Shown piece after piece: positions 32,478-45,373 of a stretch of 64,000 bases of DNA (its first letter is position 1; the number at the start of each line of letters is the position of its first letter). Origin of the DNA: Turnera subulata (lineage: Eukaryota > Streptophyta > Magnoliopsida > Malpighiales > Passifloraceae). The notes beneath the pieces were generated by a model, which saw only the letters and a list, made by a program, of their open reading frames with translations, did no database searches and was not told the DNA's origin. The stretch covers positions 199,658 through 263,657 of the forward strand of contig JAKUCV010005600.1 of NCBI GenBank assembly GCA_028386065.3, in the 5' to 3' direction. The position numbers were made by a program, and so were the translations under genes.

Positions 32478-35400
32478 TTATCCCGTCAATAGATTGTATC
32501 CAGGCAAGTCTCTGATGCTATAAACATCATCAAGAGCGAGCTCACGCTCTAACTGCATCCTAGTAGACTTCAAGACATCCTGCGCAGATAAACCACAAAT
32601 GAGCCAATGTCGTAAAACAATTGCAAGGTAAGATAATCACATGGTTGTGAAAGCACAATTACATTGAATTCCATATATGAGGCACGCTTTGCCAGCCATT
32701 GAGCATCCATCATCTGAAATGCTATACAATACAGGTTGTCAAACGCCATTTCATCTTCCGCCAGCAGTTCTATAAATCGGAATCCAGCTGGAGTGGTTGG
32801 CTTCCCTGAGGTAAAGTTCATATCATAAATTTTGGCTCATCCACAAACATCAGAAATTTAGAAATAGTGTTGCCCGGAGAGAGTTCTTTTATTCAGACAT
32901 TCATTGCAAGAATATTCAACCTCAAAGGAAATAGGAATAAACCATATTCAAATACCTACTCTTAAGAGTCGAAGAAAATTCTTTCAGCCCAAACTAAAAA
33001 ACTTAGAATGACTCAAATGTCAGTGAAGTAAAGATTCAGCTGGCAAGCAGTAATACAGGAATTCTTTTGAGATTGGGAAAGTATATGAGACATGAGAAAA
33101 GGTAGCCGGAGAACAGGATGATAAACAGTTCCTCAGTCTATTACTTATTTCCAGATAAAAGCAAAAAAGCCTTACTGAAATCCCAATCACTCCAATGACA
33201 ATAAAACACACTTTAGGATGTGAAGTTTGACTGAATGTAAGTCTAAAACTTTAGCAACCCATAACCGAGGCTTGTATGTCTCACATCATTCATGTTGTCA
33301 CCAGAGCTATATTATGCATTTTGTTATTAGAAAAAAACCTAAATTATAAACTTTAGCTTACACGTTTGGCTCAAAAGAGAGAAAAACGAGTATACCTGTT
33401 TGTAGTTCTAACATTTGAGCCAACATAAATGAAATGTTTATGCCAGCCACAGCAAAGGGATATTCCCACTGAGCTCTGATTCCATCTTTTTTGTGCAACA
33501 GTCGCTGGAATGAATCCTGTTGACTAAAGAGAGTTACCAGGCATATAACCATAGAATAAAGAGCCATATTTACTGGATATTAATCAAAGTACCCATTAAC
33601 CCAAAAACAAGAAACTAAATGGTGGAGAATCAAACATATGGCTGCACTAGCAAAGCTTAGTGAAAAAATACAGCAAAGAGAAAATGCATCCATCCAGTTA
33701 GTCAAAATTTTTTAAAGCTCAAAAGATATAAGTGCAGAGAATAGCATCTCAATCATAAAACAAAGAATCTAAAAACCCAAGGATGAATACTGTGGCCCAT
33801 TGTTGCCACTCTTTTTCTAGCACTCTAAGTAACTGTAGCTTTATACTTCCAACCAGAGTCTCCCAAAAGAAAGTCTTAACAGTTCTACAACTCATACTCC
33901 TGTAACTGCACAATATAGCAGGATAAATCCAGTAGAAATGTGGCAAAATTTCTTTTCGCCGCAAGCTCCTGTATTGCGCATAGCTGCATTGACACCCATG
34001 TGACACCAAAGAAAACAATAAATTGAATCCTCTGATGCAGTGCCACAGCTGGGTAGGGTATCAAAGAATTTTGAATGTTGCTGTACTAGTATTACTCAAT
34101 AGATAAATTGAAGAAAGTTATGCATGACAATATAGCTGCAATTTTAACATCAATTAAGAGAATCCTCTGACCTACAATAGCATAGACCATCCTATATCTG
34201 ATTCTACTTTTGGAGAGTTTTCTGACTTGGGAATGTCATGAAATGAGAAAGTCAGCAGCTTGAAGCAAGGACTCTCGAGTTCCTTCCCAAGACTAGAACT
34301 TACAACATAAAATCTGGATAGCAATTTTCATAAAAAATGACTGGGGACATTGGCCATCGGATGATGATGTTGGGAAACGATCTATTGAAGAATCTGCAGA
34401 TAATGCCATCTTCTTTCATCTAAACAGTAACCTAACCCCGGTGAAAAGAACTCGAGAAGAATAGTGGCATGCTGCATGCCTTCCTTGGAACTATAAACAA
34501 AACTTAAAGAGGTGGCAGGTTCTAAACCCTAACAATCACAGAAGCAAGGTTTATGCATTTCAACCCATATAACAGGCTCCAATTTCTCAATGGAAATGAG
34601 TAGTTCGAACAGGCTGTTAGAATAGCTATCCAACTCAGATAAGAGAACAAACCGGATATTTGCTGGCAAAATAGATAAGATTCTCCAATGATATGAATCC
34701 CCCACCCCTTGAAAATGTCACAGAAAACTTGCATAAGTACCTTTCTTGAGGACCGTAAATAAAATATTGTTACAAATCATATTCCACATTGTTTCTACAC
34801 ACCGGAAATCAGTTGATGGGTCTGTACCCTGCCAGCCCATCTCCTTCCAAAGCTCAGACTTAAGAGATGGGAGCTCCCTATCTGGATAGGCTAACCTCCA
34901 TAACTGTTTAAGTGCATCCTGCAAGGAAAAATCATTTCAATATCGAATTGCAGAATCTACACCAATACAGAGGTATGATCATGTTAAGGCAGAGTGATTT
35001 ATGAAAGATATTTCAGCCAGTCTTCTCATATGTACTCAACCCAATGCAGAGAAAGATAATTGATATGACAGAAAAAAATGCCCCTATCACCAAAGCAAAA
35101 ATCAACAGAAGATTTTAGTAATAGTCTCCCTTCCACTGTGCATTATATTTGAGGCCTGAACTTCAAGCTCACAAGAAAACTATAGCAGATATAAAGAAGC
35201 CAATGCATTGAATGTTAGACCTTTAAGTCTTCTGTCTCTACAGTTATTTTGTGCATGCCAGTTCTCTTTTATACAAGTTAATTGTCTCTTCACCAGAAAC
35301 ACACACAATAGTTAGTCCAGATACATCTAGAACCACCATAATTAAGAAGAATGCAGATCATAGTGAGATTAAACTTCTCTGGTAGTTAAATGACCTATAA

Positions 35401-37896
35401 GGTAAGAAACCATAATTCAACACTTACAACTGCTAGTACATCTAGCATGCAGGTTACATATGCCTAACATAAGATGATATCTAGCAACATGGACAACTCT
35501 ACAAGTAAACAAACAAACTGAAATCGAGGGCATGAATCATTCGTAGACATCTCACCAGGTTTGTCAACATTTATCCTATGAGGCTCTGAAGACATTCAAC
35601 TAAGCTATATTTACAAGCAGTAAAACTATGACAATTTACCGTCCAACCAATGTTGACAGAAAGAATCGAAAGCAATTGATTAAATGGTTTCCATCAGTTA
35701 ATTTGTCATTTAGTCGACCCAAAGTTTGCTTAAAAACAAAGATTCATGTGTCGTACCGGCTGGTGGTGTAACAAGTAAAAAAAATCAAGTAAAGACACAA
35801 TCACAAGTCAAGAAAAAAAGTTAGAAATGAAGATCTACCTGATGCTCCACTCTGGAACCATCAAAGGGCACTTTGAGTCTTTGCTGTAGATGTCGCAGTC
35901 TTACTTCCTTAAAAGAACAATATATAGCATCAAAGTCAAGTTTGCAGAAAATAAATATTGACAAGATTTCAAAATCGGGTTAATAAACAGAAACACCAAC
36001 AAGATAACAGGACAACCACTGATGATATAAATGGATGACAATAGCCAAACAAAATAGAGTAGAAGTATATAAGTAATTATTGATCTGTCCACAAGACAAT
36101 ACTGAGAAACAACGTTTCCTTTCACCAACAGGAGAGCAGCATAACATATCTGTTCAAATCGACATCATATAACTCAACTCCATCCTGCTGTTAAATCTTC
36201 GTCGAAGCAGTACTATGGAGTATCAAATGGGGACATACAGATGAAAATGGCACAGAAATGCACAAGACAATATGTTAAAAACAAAGTTTCCTTTCACCAA
36301 CAGGAGAGCAGCATAACATATCTGTTCAAATCGACATCATATAACTCAACTCCATCCTGCTGTTAAATCTTCGTCGAAGCAGTACTATGGAGTATCAAAT
36401 GGGGATATACAGATGAAAATGGCACAGAAATGCACTTCTGTGATATATATTTCATACAATGTTCAAACTGAAGCAACAGCAAGCATAAATAAAAGAGGAG
36501 AAAACACCAAAAGATAAAAATACTAAAAGATACTGACCAATTTCTGTATCCCATGGTAACATGTTCAAATCAAAAAGAAAATGAAATCAAATCCAGTTCG
36601 CTAGAGTGATATGAAAAGTCAAAGATACACACTCTCTTTACATATATATAAATAGAGAGAGAAAAATGAAGGGGTAGGCTAGACAATATAAACTAAGGCA
36701 CTAAATATACCTGTGCAGGACTAAGTGAAGGTTGAAGAAGTTTCGTATTTGACGCATTTTGACTGGGGGAAGAAGGAAAAAGCCGTCCCAACAGCGATCC
36801 AGAAGCCAGCATTATACTTGCTGCGAAAATCAAGAAAAAAATGGTCATGACCAAAGCAATCAATAATGCGAACTGAGATGCTAAAGATATTTGCATAAAA
36901 ACTGCTGCAAAGATAGTGGGAATGCTGGTATTCGTTCTTGGAAAGAACAAATTTACAGTAAGTTGAAAAGTCTGGAAGAAAAAATTCTTCATGCAACTAA
37001 CTATTGGAGCGAAACTTTGATTGTTCCAATTATCAACAGCAATCATATATTTGGTGCAAATTAACGTGATATCTAGAGCTCATCAGATGTCAATGAGTTA
37101 GCAAATTGGTGAAAGTAGAATTAGAATGGTGTGTGAACACAAGTGGCACTCGGGAACAAACAGATGCATGCTTCTACTTTATGGATTTATGTGTCAACTC
37201 TATATGCAGCTACTTCTGTCCTTAGACACTGGTTCTGTCAGCGAGGAGGCTCTCTCTTCAATTTATTTCATCTGCTTTCTCGTTACTGTATTTACTAGGG
37301 TTTTTGGGTCACAACATCCCGCATTTGGGTCAAATGGCGCGGTTTATCACACACATTGCAATGAGAGTTGAAAAGTCTGTCTGTATGTCTGTCTGTATAT
37401 ACATACATCATACTTTGACATATAGCAAAAGAGAGAGAAATCTGGAAGCTTAACTAAGTATCACGGAAAAGTTTTCAGTGTGAAGCATGCCTATTCTGGA
37501 TAGAAATTGCAGTAAAGACAAGTATAAGAGCAAGATGCACACCTAACCATTGTGCCCACTGCGCAAGCAGCTGTGAGAACAGTAACGTCCAGTGGAGCTG
37601 TTGCTGCCTCTGCTCATCATCCCAAAGATCAGCTACTGCGCGAACCTATAAGGAAGCAAAAAGGAAAAAAAAAAAAAAAAAAGGATTAATATCAACAATT
37701 TTACATGAGCAATGATGGTGATCTTCTTTTGAAATAAGAGACAAGTGACTCTCACTGCAATAGCTGAATCTTGGTGGCTACGATTCCCAAGCAAAGGTTC
37801 AGTCAGGCCATCAATCCCCGACGCGTCAAACTGCTCATTCCTTTTGCCATCAACATCACCATGTTGTAGCCTTCTTCTCAGAGTTCTGGAAGTCAT
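32478..37896 (-). CDS. ELMO domain-containing protein, 9 exons, 319 aa
   Basis: Exons (minus): 37896-37756, 37645-37543, 36820-36711, 35907-35839, 34918-34803, 34707-34653, 33516-33396, 32805-32663, 32579-32478. All introns are GT-AG and the joined frame has 319 residues with no break. The protein starts MTSRTLRRRLQHGDVDG and has SLLGRLFPSSPSQ near 95. The ELMO/CED-12 domain then shows ALKQLWRLAYPDRELPSLKS, GWQGTDPSTDFRGGGF, PFAVAGINISFMLAQML and EDEMAFDNLYCIAFQ, about residues 140-290. In animals ELMO proteins work with DOCK factors in Rac signalling or act as GAPs for Arf-like GTPases; the plant proteins are less well understood. A GTATGT donor near 38188 and an acceptor near 37916 suggest a 5' UTR intron. 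The short exon 6 (55 bp) was found by reading the sequence and restores the domain. Confidence 0.95.
36091..36436. repeat. Tandem duplication of about 172 bp in ELMO intron 3
   Basis: The block from ACAAGACAATA through TTTCCTTTCACCAACAGG to GGCACAGAAATGCAC occurs twice with few differences (copy starts near 36091 and 36262). It lies wholly inside the intron between exons 3 and 4, so the protein is not affected. Confidence 0.9.
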
Positions 37897-38136
37897 AATT
37901 CGAAAACAACCCTATAACAGAGAAAAAGCCCCCAACAAGCTTAACACAATGAAATCAAAACCCCAGAATTCCAAGCAAAGATAAAGCAAGCAACTTTAGC
38001 CAAACAAATCGAAACCCAGAATCCGGAGCAATTTAAGAAGAGGCATAAACAGCACTCAATTCACAAATTCAACAAGTTCATACCCAGAGGAAAGAATGCA
38101 TGCCAATGAAAAACTGTGGAAAGGAGAGAATCAAAT

Positions 38137-38139
<3 letters not shown>

Positions 38140-38176
<37 letters not shown>
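38140..38176. repeat. (GA)n microsatellite
   Basis: About 18 uninterrupted GA units, upstream of the ELMO start codon, probably within a 5' UTR intron. On the gene strand it reads as a CT tract. Confidence 0.95.
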
Positions 38177-38181
<5 letters not shown>

Positions 38182-39087
38182 CACATACCCCAGCTAGGAA
38201 AAGAAGCAGGGAAGAAGAAAAGTTTGAGGTGATGATACTAATTCACAGGGCAGAAGCCAAGCCACCACAGGAGGAGTATATGTATGTATATACACACACA
38301 AAGCCAACCCTTTGCAGTTAAGGAAGCTAGAGGTGCAATTTGTTTTTATAAATGTTTAGTATTAATTTTTACATTTACGACCAAAAAAAAAAATTAAAAG
38401 TGGATGAAATTGGGTCTTGATCTCTCTCTGTCTCTATACATGCCCAGAGTTGTGTGTGTGCGTGCGTCTATCTCTCTGTATCACCTTCCTGGAAGCAGAG
38501 AAGGACAATACAGAGATCTCGATCTCCCCAGAGATTATTACCTCTCTTCCTACACCTTCTTCTCTTTTTCTTCTTTTCCTGGGTAGATAAACAAAATAAA
38601 TAAATAAATAAAAAGTTTTGCTCACTTTTAACCCCGCAGTAACTAATCTTTTTTCTTTTTGACGATGAGGATTTATCATTCAATGGTAACAAATTAACAA
38701 CTCTCCGTTGTGATTTGAGGTGTTTTGAGGTGTCTTAATAATATATAAATAAATACTAATATATATGTTCATTTGAATTCGGTAATTTCATTTTACATAA
38801 CTTTATCCCCAATTTCTAACGCATTCGCACATATAAACCGTTTTAGTATCAATTTCGTTTTTTTTTTTTTTAAGAATGTCACGTTCTTTGTTGTTTATGT
38901 CTATATTTTTTATGAGATTGCTTAAGAGTTAAGACCTTATATTTTGTCATAAGTTCGTTATTCGTAACGCCATATAGAATAAGACCAAATCAATTATTTA
39001 AGGGCCTGTTTGGTATCGTTGCAGTTTTCAGTTTTTGATTTTTTGATAATATGCGTATCCCAGTTCAGTTTTTGGTTTTAGGTTTTA
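38177..39087. other. Upstream region of the ELMO gene
   Basis: CT-rich stretches (38420-38580) and short TA/CA repeats are seen. No coding frame is recognised. AGGGCCTGTTTGGTATCG at 39000 looks like the end of a MITE into which the Helitron may have inserted. Confidence 0.45.
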
Positions 39088-39329
39088 TCTATATTATATA
39101 TAAAAGCCCGAAGACACCGAAACAACCGAAAATACAGAAATAGTCCTACTTAATAATAAAAAAATGAATAAACCATTATAAATTATACATAATTAAAATC
39201 CACATTAATCATCATTCCTAAATATGTGTACGCATACCCTAAATTTCTCAACCTAAATTTTTTCTCTTTTCATATGCCACATCAAAGTTCAAGCCTATGT
39301 ATAGTTTTTATTTTTATTTAAAAATCTTT

Positions 39330-39840
39330 GGGATACATATTAAGATTTAAGCTTATGAAGCAAAGATATAGTTATGAATACCTATCATCAACAAGAAACC
39401 AATTAGATCGCAAACTCAAGGTAGGTACTACTTTAAAAACCCTATTTTAAAAACCAATTAGATAGCAATCATTTCTAATTTTTACTTCTAAATTTGTGAC
39501 ATACATATTAAGATTTAAGCTTATAAAGAAAAGATATAATTTTGAATACCTATCATCAACAGGAAACCAATTGGATCGCAAACTCGAGGTATGTATTTCT
39601 TTTAAAACCCTATCTAAAAAACCAATTAGATAGCAATCCTTGAGAAGAATTAAATTCTAAGGCTTGTGCAAGGTATGTATGATTTTTTATTTTTATTTTT
39701 AAATTTCTCAGATACATATTAACATTTAGGCTTATTAAGCAAAGATATAGTTTTTTTTTATATACTAGAAGCAAAGATATAGTTGTGAATACTTATCATC
39801 AACAAGATTCCAATTAGATTGCAAACTCAAGGTGATTATA
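39330..39840. repeat. Three diverged tandem units inside the Helitron
   Basis: The block TATCATCAACAAGAAACC..AATTAGATYGCAAACTC recurs near 39382, 39550 and 39796, preceded each time by ACATATTAA-ATTTA-GCTTAT. Units are roughly 170-240 bp. Confidence 0.7.
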
Positions 39841-40129
39841 TTTTTCAATTCATGACTGATGTCTGTCAACAAGAATTATGAAGAAAATATTTGAGGTACA
39901 GTGGAATAGTTAACGCAATCGAACAACTACTATAAAAAAAATAATAGTAACAAGCAATAATATAATTTAATAATTTCATTCATTAATAATATAATTTATA
40001 ATTAAAATCATAAAATTTAAAATATTATAGGAATAAAAAATATTCTTAATAATAATAAATTTATAAATTCCTATTATAATACAAAGTAATTCTAAGCAAT
40101 GTATATCGGTTTGTCTAGATTATCAAAAA

Positions 40130-41760
40130 AAAACTCTTTGTTTACATTATATATAAATTCTTCTTAATAAAATGATTAATATAAAAAAATATTTATATCA
40201 TCTCAACTACAATTACGATAGACAATAATTGTTGAAAAACAATAAAATTATGATGAAGCACTGTCGAAGAGTTAGCAAAAACTATGAACAGGAATAACAT
40301 CTGCGAAAAAAACATTCCTAGAGAAGGATAATCGTAAGAAATTATGACGTACATTTTTGTAATTTATTATCAATAAGAACTATAGAGAATAAAAATTAAT
40401 TTATAAATTCCTATTTTAATACAAAAATTGATTTTAAACAATTTGTATTTTTTTGTTTAGAATATCAAAAAAAACAAAATCAGTATCTACATTATATATA
40501 AGTTCTATCAAGACAATAATTAATATATAAACCTTTATTTTTATATTCTCAACAATTACCAAGAATTATGAAGAATAATAATTACTGAAAAATAATAGAA
40601 TTATGGGGAAGAAGAGCCGAAGAGTCAACGAAAACTATGAACAAGAATAACATCTACGAAATAGAATAGTAATGGAAAAAATAATCACAAGAATTCATGA
40701 TAGATGTAGTTATAATTTATTATTTATAAGAACTATGGAGAAAAAAAAAATCAAAGAGCAGTTGAATAATCAATGAAAATTACCAATAACAACGACGAAT
40801 ACATTGAAAAAATCATTGTCTACACTATATATAAGTCCCTCTCAAGAAATTGATTAGTATTTAAGTCTTTATTTATATTTTCTCAACAACTACTAAGCAT
40901 TAAAAAAATAATTACTGCTGAAAAATAATAAAATTATGAAGAAAAACAAGTGAAGAGTTAGCCAAAACTATGAACTAGAATAATGTTGATTAAAAAGAAT
41001 AATTATGAAGAATAATGGTCAAAAAGATCTCACGCAGATATGGTTGTAATTTATTAAAAATAACGAAAACAAATAATTATAAGAATTCATGACTGATGTG
41101 TTTGTAGTTTATTATCAACAAGAACTATGAAGAAAAAAGTAAAAATAATTGAATAGTCAACAAAAATTACCAACATGAACAAAGACTACAAAAAATAATA
41201 ATAAAGAAAAATAATAATATAACTTAACAATTCCCTTCACTAATAAGATAATTTAATAATACAAATTATATAACTTAGAAAATCAAAAGATTACCAAATA
41301 TTAATAATAATAATAGATTCATAAATTCATATTATGTTGCAAAAATTAATTTTGAATAATTCGTTGGTCTTGATCATGAAAAAAAAAAAATTTGTGTACA
41401 TTATATATAATTTTTCTCAAGATAATAATTAATATATAAGCATTTATTTATATTTTCTCAACAACTACTTTAAATTACGAAGAATAATAATTATTGGATA
41501 GAACTATGATGAAGAATACCCGAAAATTCAGTAAAAACCTTGAATAAAAATAACGTTTACAAAAAAAAAAATCACAATAGCTCATGACAGATGTGTTTAT
41601 AATTTATTAATTTTTGTTAACTAATATGATTAAAAATAATCGATCTATAAATTACTATTCCTCTAGATAATGGGTAGCGTATCCGTTTGCTTAGATTATA
41701 AAAAAAAATTGTCTTCATTATATATAAATTATTCTCGAAATAATGGATTAATATTATACC
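40130..41760. repeat. Degenerate tandem repeats of about 330 bp inside the Helitron
   Basis: ACATTATATATAA followed by TCTC-AGA-AATRATTAATAT recurs near 40143, 40490, 40825, 41397 and 41715. Between them ATTATGAAGAATAATAATTACTG-like blocks recur. Each unit carries a copy resembling the Helitron 5' end (TATTATATATAAA). AT-rich, with no coding frame. Confidence 0.65.
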
Positions 41761-41790
41761 ACGTGATTTTAAATATATAATAGTGTACCA

Positions 41791-44700
41791 TGAAACGCCC
41801 CGATCTGTATTTACCATACATAGTAAACACGTGCCGAAACTGTAACGACCCGATCAAACAAGCCCAGTATACAGTGTATACAACAAAAACTCTGGCTCAA
41901 CAGCCCAAAATATAAACATCACAAACGGCCCAAGGCCCAACAATAACAACAATCAGCACAGCGGAAGACTTAATAACTCACAAAGACACTGTATGCAACA
42001 CAGATGCAAACTAATGGATCCGAGTCCTGTCCGAGGGATAACGCCGCAGCCTGTCTGGAATGCATCAAACCTGAACCACAAATAACTCAACCTACGGGAT
42101 GAAAGCCCGCAGGTGAGGGGTGAGTCCGAAGTGCTCACAACCATGGATAGACAATCAATATGCAACACTATAATATACTCAAGGTCGAAAACAGGCACAA
42201 CAGCCAAAATATACCAACCAAAAGACTCGACCCAAAACTGGTCCAAGACCAAAAAGACTTAAACAAAAATCCAATTTCCAATTTTATCTTCCCGAGCCCC
42301 GTCACGGAAAAGCTAGGGTCGTACCAGGTTATCAACCTGTTCCTGGTGCCAGATCAAAAAGAACCCGGGATCAACATCCCAATCAAACTGGCATCAACAT
42401 GCCCATCAAAAGTAACCCAGATCATGGCCACCACAAAACAGTCTCAAACCATCCGGTCGTACCTCTACTTACCACATGACAATTATATCATCATCATCCA
42501 AAACCAAATCTCAGGAATCAACATCCCTAACCAAAACACCGGGATAGACATCCCAATCCAAAACTAAGGATCTATCACAATTATTAAATCAATTTTTCTT
42601 ATACCAAAAGACACAGGGATAAATATCCAAAAACTCAATGCACAGGGATAAACATCCCAAAATCAAATCATGGGGATAAACATCCCAAAATCAAATCATG
42701 GGGATAAACATCCCAAAATCAATCAAGACACTAGGATAAACATCCTGAAATCAAACCACAGCAAATGCAACACCTAACAGTGCAACAATCATCAAACACA
42801 ACAACCGAGTAATATAGGCACATATCGAAGGAAATCCATCCTCACCTTAGCCGATTACTCAACTCTGAAAACATCTACCGGTCCAAAGCCGGTTCCTCGG
42901 GGAACTGCCCGATATCAAACCTATATAACAAAACACATATGCTCACATAAGATGCACATAATAGGTATGCCATGATGCCATAATCTGTAAATCAAACTCA
43001 TCGGTAAAACATCTTGATTATATATCATAAAATTATCCTTTTATCGTAATTAAACCTTTTTCCAAAAAATAATATATCGTTTGTATATAGGGCTACAAAA
43101 ATATATTTCCATAACTGTTAAATCAAATTTTCATAAAGTAATATACTTCTTCCAAAATATTAACACCGTAATTTTTCTAGAAATTATAACATATAAATAT
43201 ATATATATATTTTCCAAAATATTTCCATAAAACTATTTACCATAATATAATTATCAAATATTATTACTTATCAAAATATATATAAACTAATCATATGCTA
43301 TATATATTATTTTCCAGAAAATATATATTCATAAAAGCAAACTCTGAAAATAATTATAATTTAATAAATACACATTTTTATTTTCTAAAGACAAAATAAT
43401 TTTCCAACAATTACAAATCAACATAATTATATATATTTCAGAAATATACCTATATATATTTTTCCAAGAATAACAACATATTTATAGAATACTCCAGAAA
43501 TATATTCAAGGTATACATCTTTTTTTCTAAATGAACATAATACTAATTTTTTAAAACAAAATATAATTATTTTTAATTTTCCAAGTGTCAAAGTATATAT
43601 ATATATATTTATATTTTTTTCCAAAACCATAATTAAAACTTACCATAATTTTTTTCAAATATATATAATTTTCAAAAATAATTACCAATTAATGAGTATA
43701 TATATATATATATATATATATTTCTTTTTAAAAAAAACGGACTGGGCTGAACAGGACCAAGCCCAGGCTTACACTGTGCCAAGCCCAGCCAGCCCAACGT
43801 CCGACCCGAAAACCCAAAACAAAACACTGTACAGGACCCGTCCAAGGAAACGGGTCGGCTCTCAAAACCCGTCGCTCACCTCGGGTTGCAGCGGCAGCTG
43901 CGCGACGACAAGCGCGAGGAGGAAAAGCGAGCTCAGCTGCGACGTCGAGGCGGCACGAGCAGCGTGTTGGCGGCGGAAAGCTGGCGTGAAGCTGTCGGAA
44001 GCAGGTGCAGGCGCGGAGGAAGCAAGATCCACGGTTTTCCGTCAGGTCAACAACTCCTGACGGCGCGTCGGCGAGCGAAAAAGCTCGTAGAAGGCGTCGT
44101 TCGGTCGGCGACAGCGTGGAGATGATGCTGGTGGCGGCGGTGACTCGAGAAGCGTCAGGGAACGCTTCGTGATGAACAGTGATCAGAGGAGGAGGAAGGG
44201 TGGCAACTGTGCTCTTCTCGGTTTTTCTCTTTTTCTCTTATTTTTCTTTCTCCTCTTTTTTTTCCTATTTTTCTTTTCTTTTTCTTTCATTGTTTTTACC
44301 TTCCGTTTTCACTCTCTCTGTTTCCTGTTTTTTTTTATTTCCTTATTTTCTCTTTTTCTTCCTTTTTATTTTCGTCCCCGCTCCCCATTTTTTTCTTTCT
44401 CCTTTTTTTTTTTCCTCTTTTCCTCTCCTTCCCTTTTTTTCTTCCTTCCTTCCTTCTGATCAGCTTTTATACAGGTTTTTTTTTTTTACTATGTGACCTG
44501 TGAAGGCTGTGCCGCCTTCAATAATGTAGCATGTCTGTGTATGTGACGAGTCCGGTCTGGACCAGAAAATATCTGATACCCCCTTAGTTATTTTCTGGTA
44601 TGATTTTTCTGAGGATTCCGGGACCCGAAAAATACCAACTTTGGTTCGTAGAATCCACGGAAAAATCACGAGCGCGGGGAAAACATCGGTTACGAAAAAT

Positions 44701-44812
44701 GACGCTCGATTTACCTTGAATTAATTACCCAAGATTAATTCTTTCGGTAAATCACTATAAAAAGACTTTTACAGTCCCGGTAAAAATCCAAATTTTTACC
44801 CGGGCTGTTACA
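41791..44812 (-). repeat. 3' LTR of the pol-less element (left)
   Basis: 3,022 bp, TGAAACGCCCCG to GGGCTGTTACA in plus reading. It holds the hairpin array 42367-42746, an AT-rich region 43020-43720, a GC-rich region 43740-44200 and a CT-rich tract 44215-44460. Confidence 0.92.
42367..42746. repeat. Array of GGGAT-NNNN-ATCCC hairpin motifs, left LTR
   Basis: Nine short inverted repeats start at 42367, 42390, 42514, 42541, 42616, 42645, 42673, 42701 and 42733, commonly 23-32 bp apart within clusters. Each has a 5-bp stem and a 4-nt loop (CAAC, AGAC, AAAY). GGCAT-CAAC-ATGCC (42390) and AGGAT-AAAC-ATCCT (42733) change both arms together and keep pairing. Those at 42514 and 42616 have one unpaired position. 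Confidence 0.88.
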
Positions 44813-44826
44813 GTCTACCCACCTTA
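44813..44826 (-). other. Polypurine tract of the pol-less element
   Basis: On the minus strand TTAAGGTGGGTAGAC leads directly into the LTR start TGTAACAGCC. It is close to the GGTGGG-type tract of many plant gypsy elements and sets the orientation. Confidence 0.6.
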
Positions 44827-44953
44827 AAAAAAAATCGTCCTCGAGATTCCGTCTTATCCTGGGTCCTACCACGATAAGCTTCTGGTACACTCTACCAGGT
44901 GTCCCAACTCAACACAAGATACCGCTTATACCCTTATGCGACATCTCATCCTC

Positions 44954-44961
44954 TATAAAAA
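44954..44961 (+). promoter_or_regulatory. TATA box of antisense ORF A
   Basis: TATAAAAA, 35 bp before the ATG at 44996. The implied 5' UTR would be only about 10 bases. Confidence 0.5.
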
Positions 44962-44995
44962 CCGAACCTCATATCCGGCAAACTCACACACAGCC

Positions 44996-45373
44996 ATGGA
45001 CTCTCCAATCCGATCTCGAACTACCTCTGACTCCGAGGATAACAGCTATATCGGTGGTACTGCTTTCCCGACAAGCTCCGATGAAGAACCTCCCAAGAAG
45101 CGGTTCAAGACAAACACCATCAGTCTGAAGGAAGATATGGTGGTCTCCCCAAGACAGCGAAAGAAGCGTGCCAACAAGAAAGCTGATGATCGGAAGGGCA
45201 AAGCAACGGCTAAAAGTAGCACTCCAGTGCAGACACTATCGCAGCTGAACGTCTCACTGAGGAAGGTCAGCTCGGCGATGATGCAGATAGAACTGGCGTG
45301 TGCGGAGCTCTTCCCTCACGTGAAAAACATCCAAAAACCTGTAAAAGACCTTGTGAAGCATGTAACTCAATAG
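44996..45373 (+). CDS. Antisense ORF A of the pol-less element, small basic protein, 125 aa
   Basis: Family not recognised. The start is set at 44996 (context CAGCCATGG, better than the in-frame ATG at 44936). Residues 1-31 are rich in Ser, Asp and Glu. PPKKRFK at 32-38 and RQRKKRANKKADDRKGK at 53-69 look like nuclear localisation or nucleic-acid-binding patches. The last 45 residues look helical and amphipathic. A TATA box lies just upstream and AATAAATAAA at 45408-45417, 35 bp after the stop, could direct polyadenylation. With no break in frame it looks like a compact gene carried antisense in the element. Expression is not shown. Confidence 0.55.
   Translation: MDSPIRSRTTSDSEDNSYIGGTAFPTSSDEEPPKKRFKTNTISLKEDMVVSPRQRKKRANKKADDRKGKATAKSSTPVQTLSQLNVSLRKVSSAMMQIELACAELFPHVKNIQKPVKDLVKHVTQ

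Noticed and set aside
34742..34924. Reading through the end of ELMO exon 5
   Set aside because: Residues after TDFR do not fit the family. A donor at 34802 and the 55-bp exon at 34707-34653 restore the GGGFISLENL motif.
38404..38692. Short frames on both strands near 38400-38690
   Set aside because: They overlap each other on opposite strands in simple repeats upstream of the ELMO gene and match nothing.
42160..42567. Plus-strand frame of 135 residues in the left LTR (and its counterpart at 47870-48310)
   Set aside because: It covers the hairpin array and repeats INIP/IPIQ peptides from the motif. It differs in length between LTRs and has no known domain.
43886..44125. Arg-rich frame in the GC-rich part of the LTR (also 49590-49829)
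   Set aside because: It is present in both LTRs with a second overlapping frame of equal length, so it looks like composition only. It could be reconsidered if dN/dS among copies shows constraint.
44169..44496. Frames of mostly Phe, Ser and Leu in CT-rich tracts (also 46142-46390 and 49883-50275)
   Set aside because: These are low-complexity translations of pyrimidine tracts in the LTRs and internal region, with no domain.
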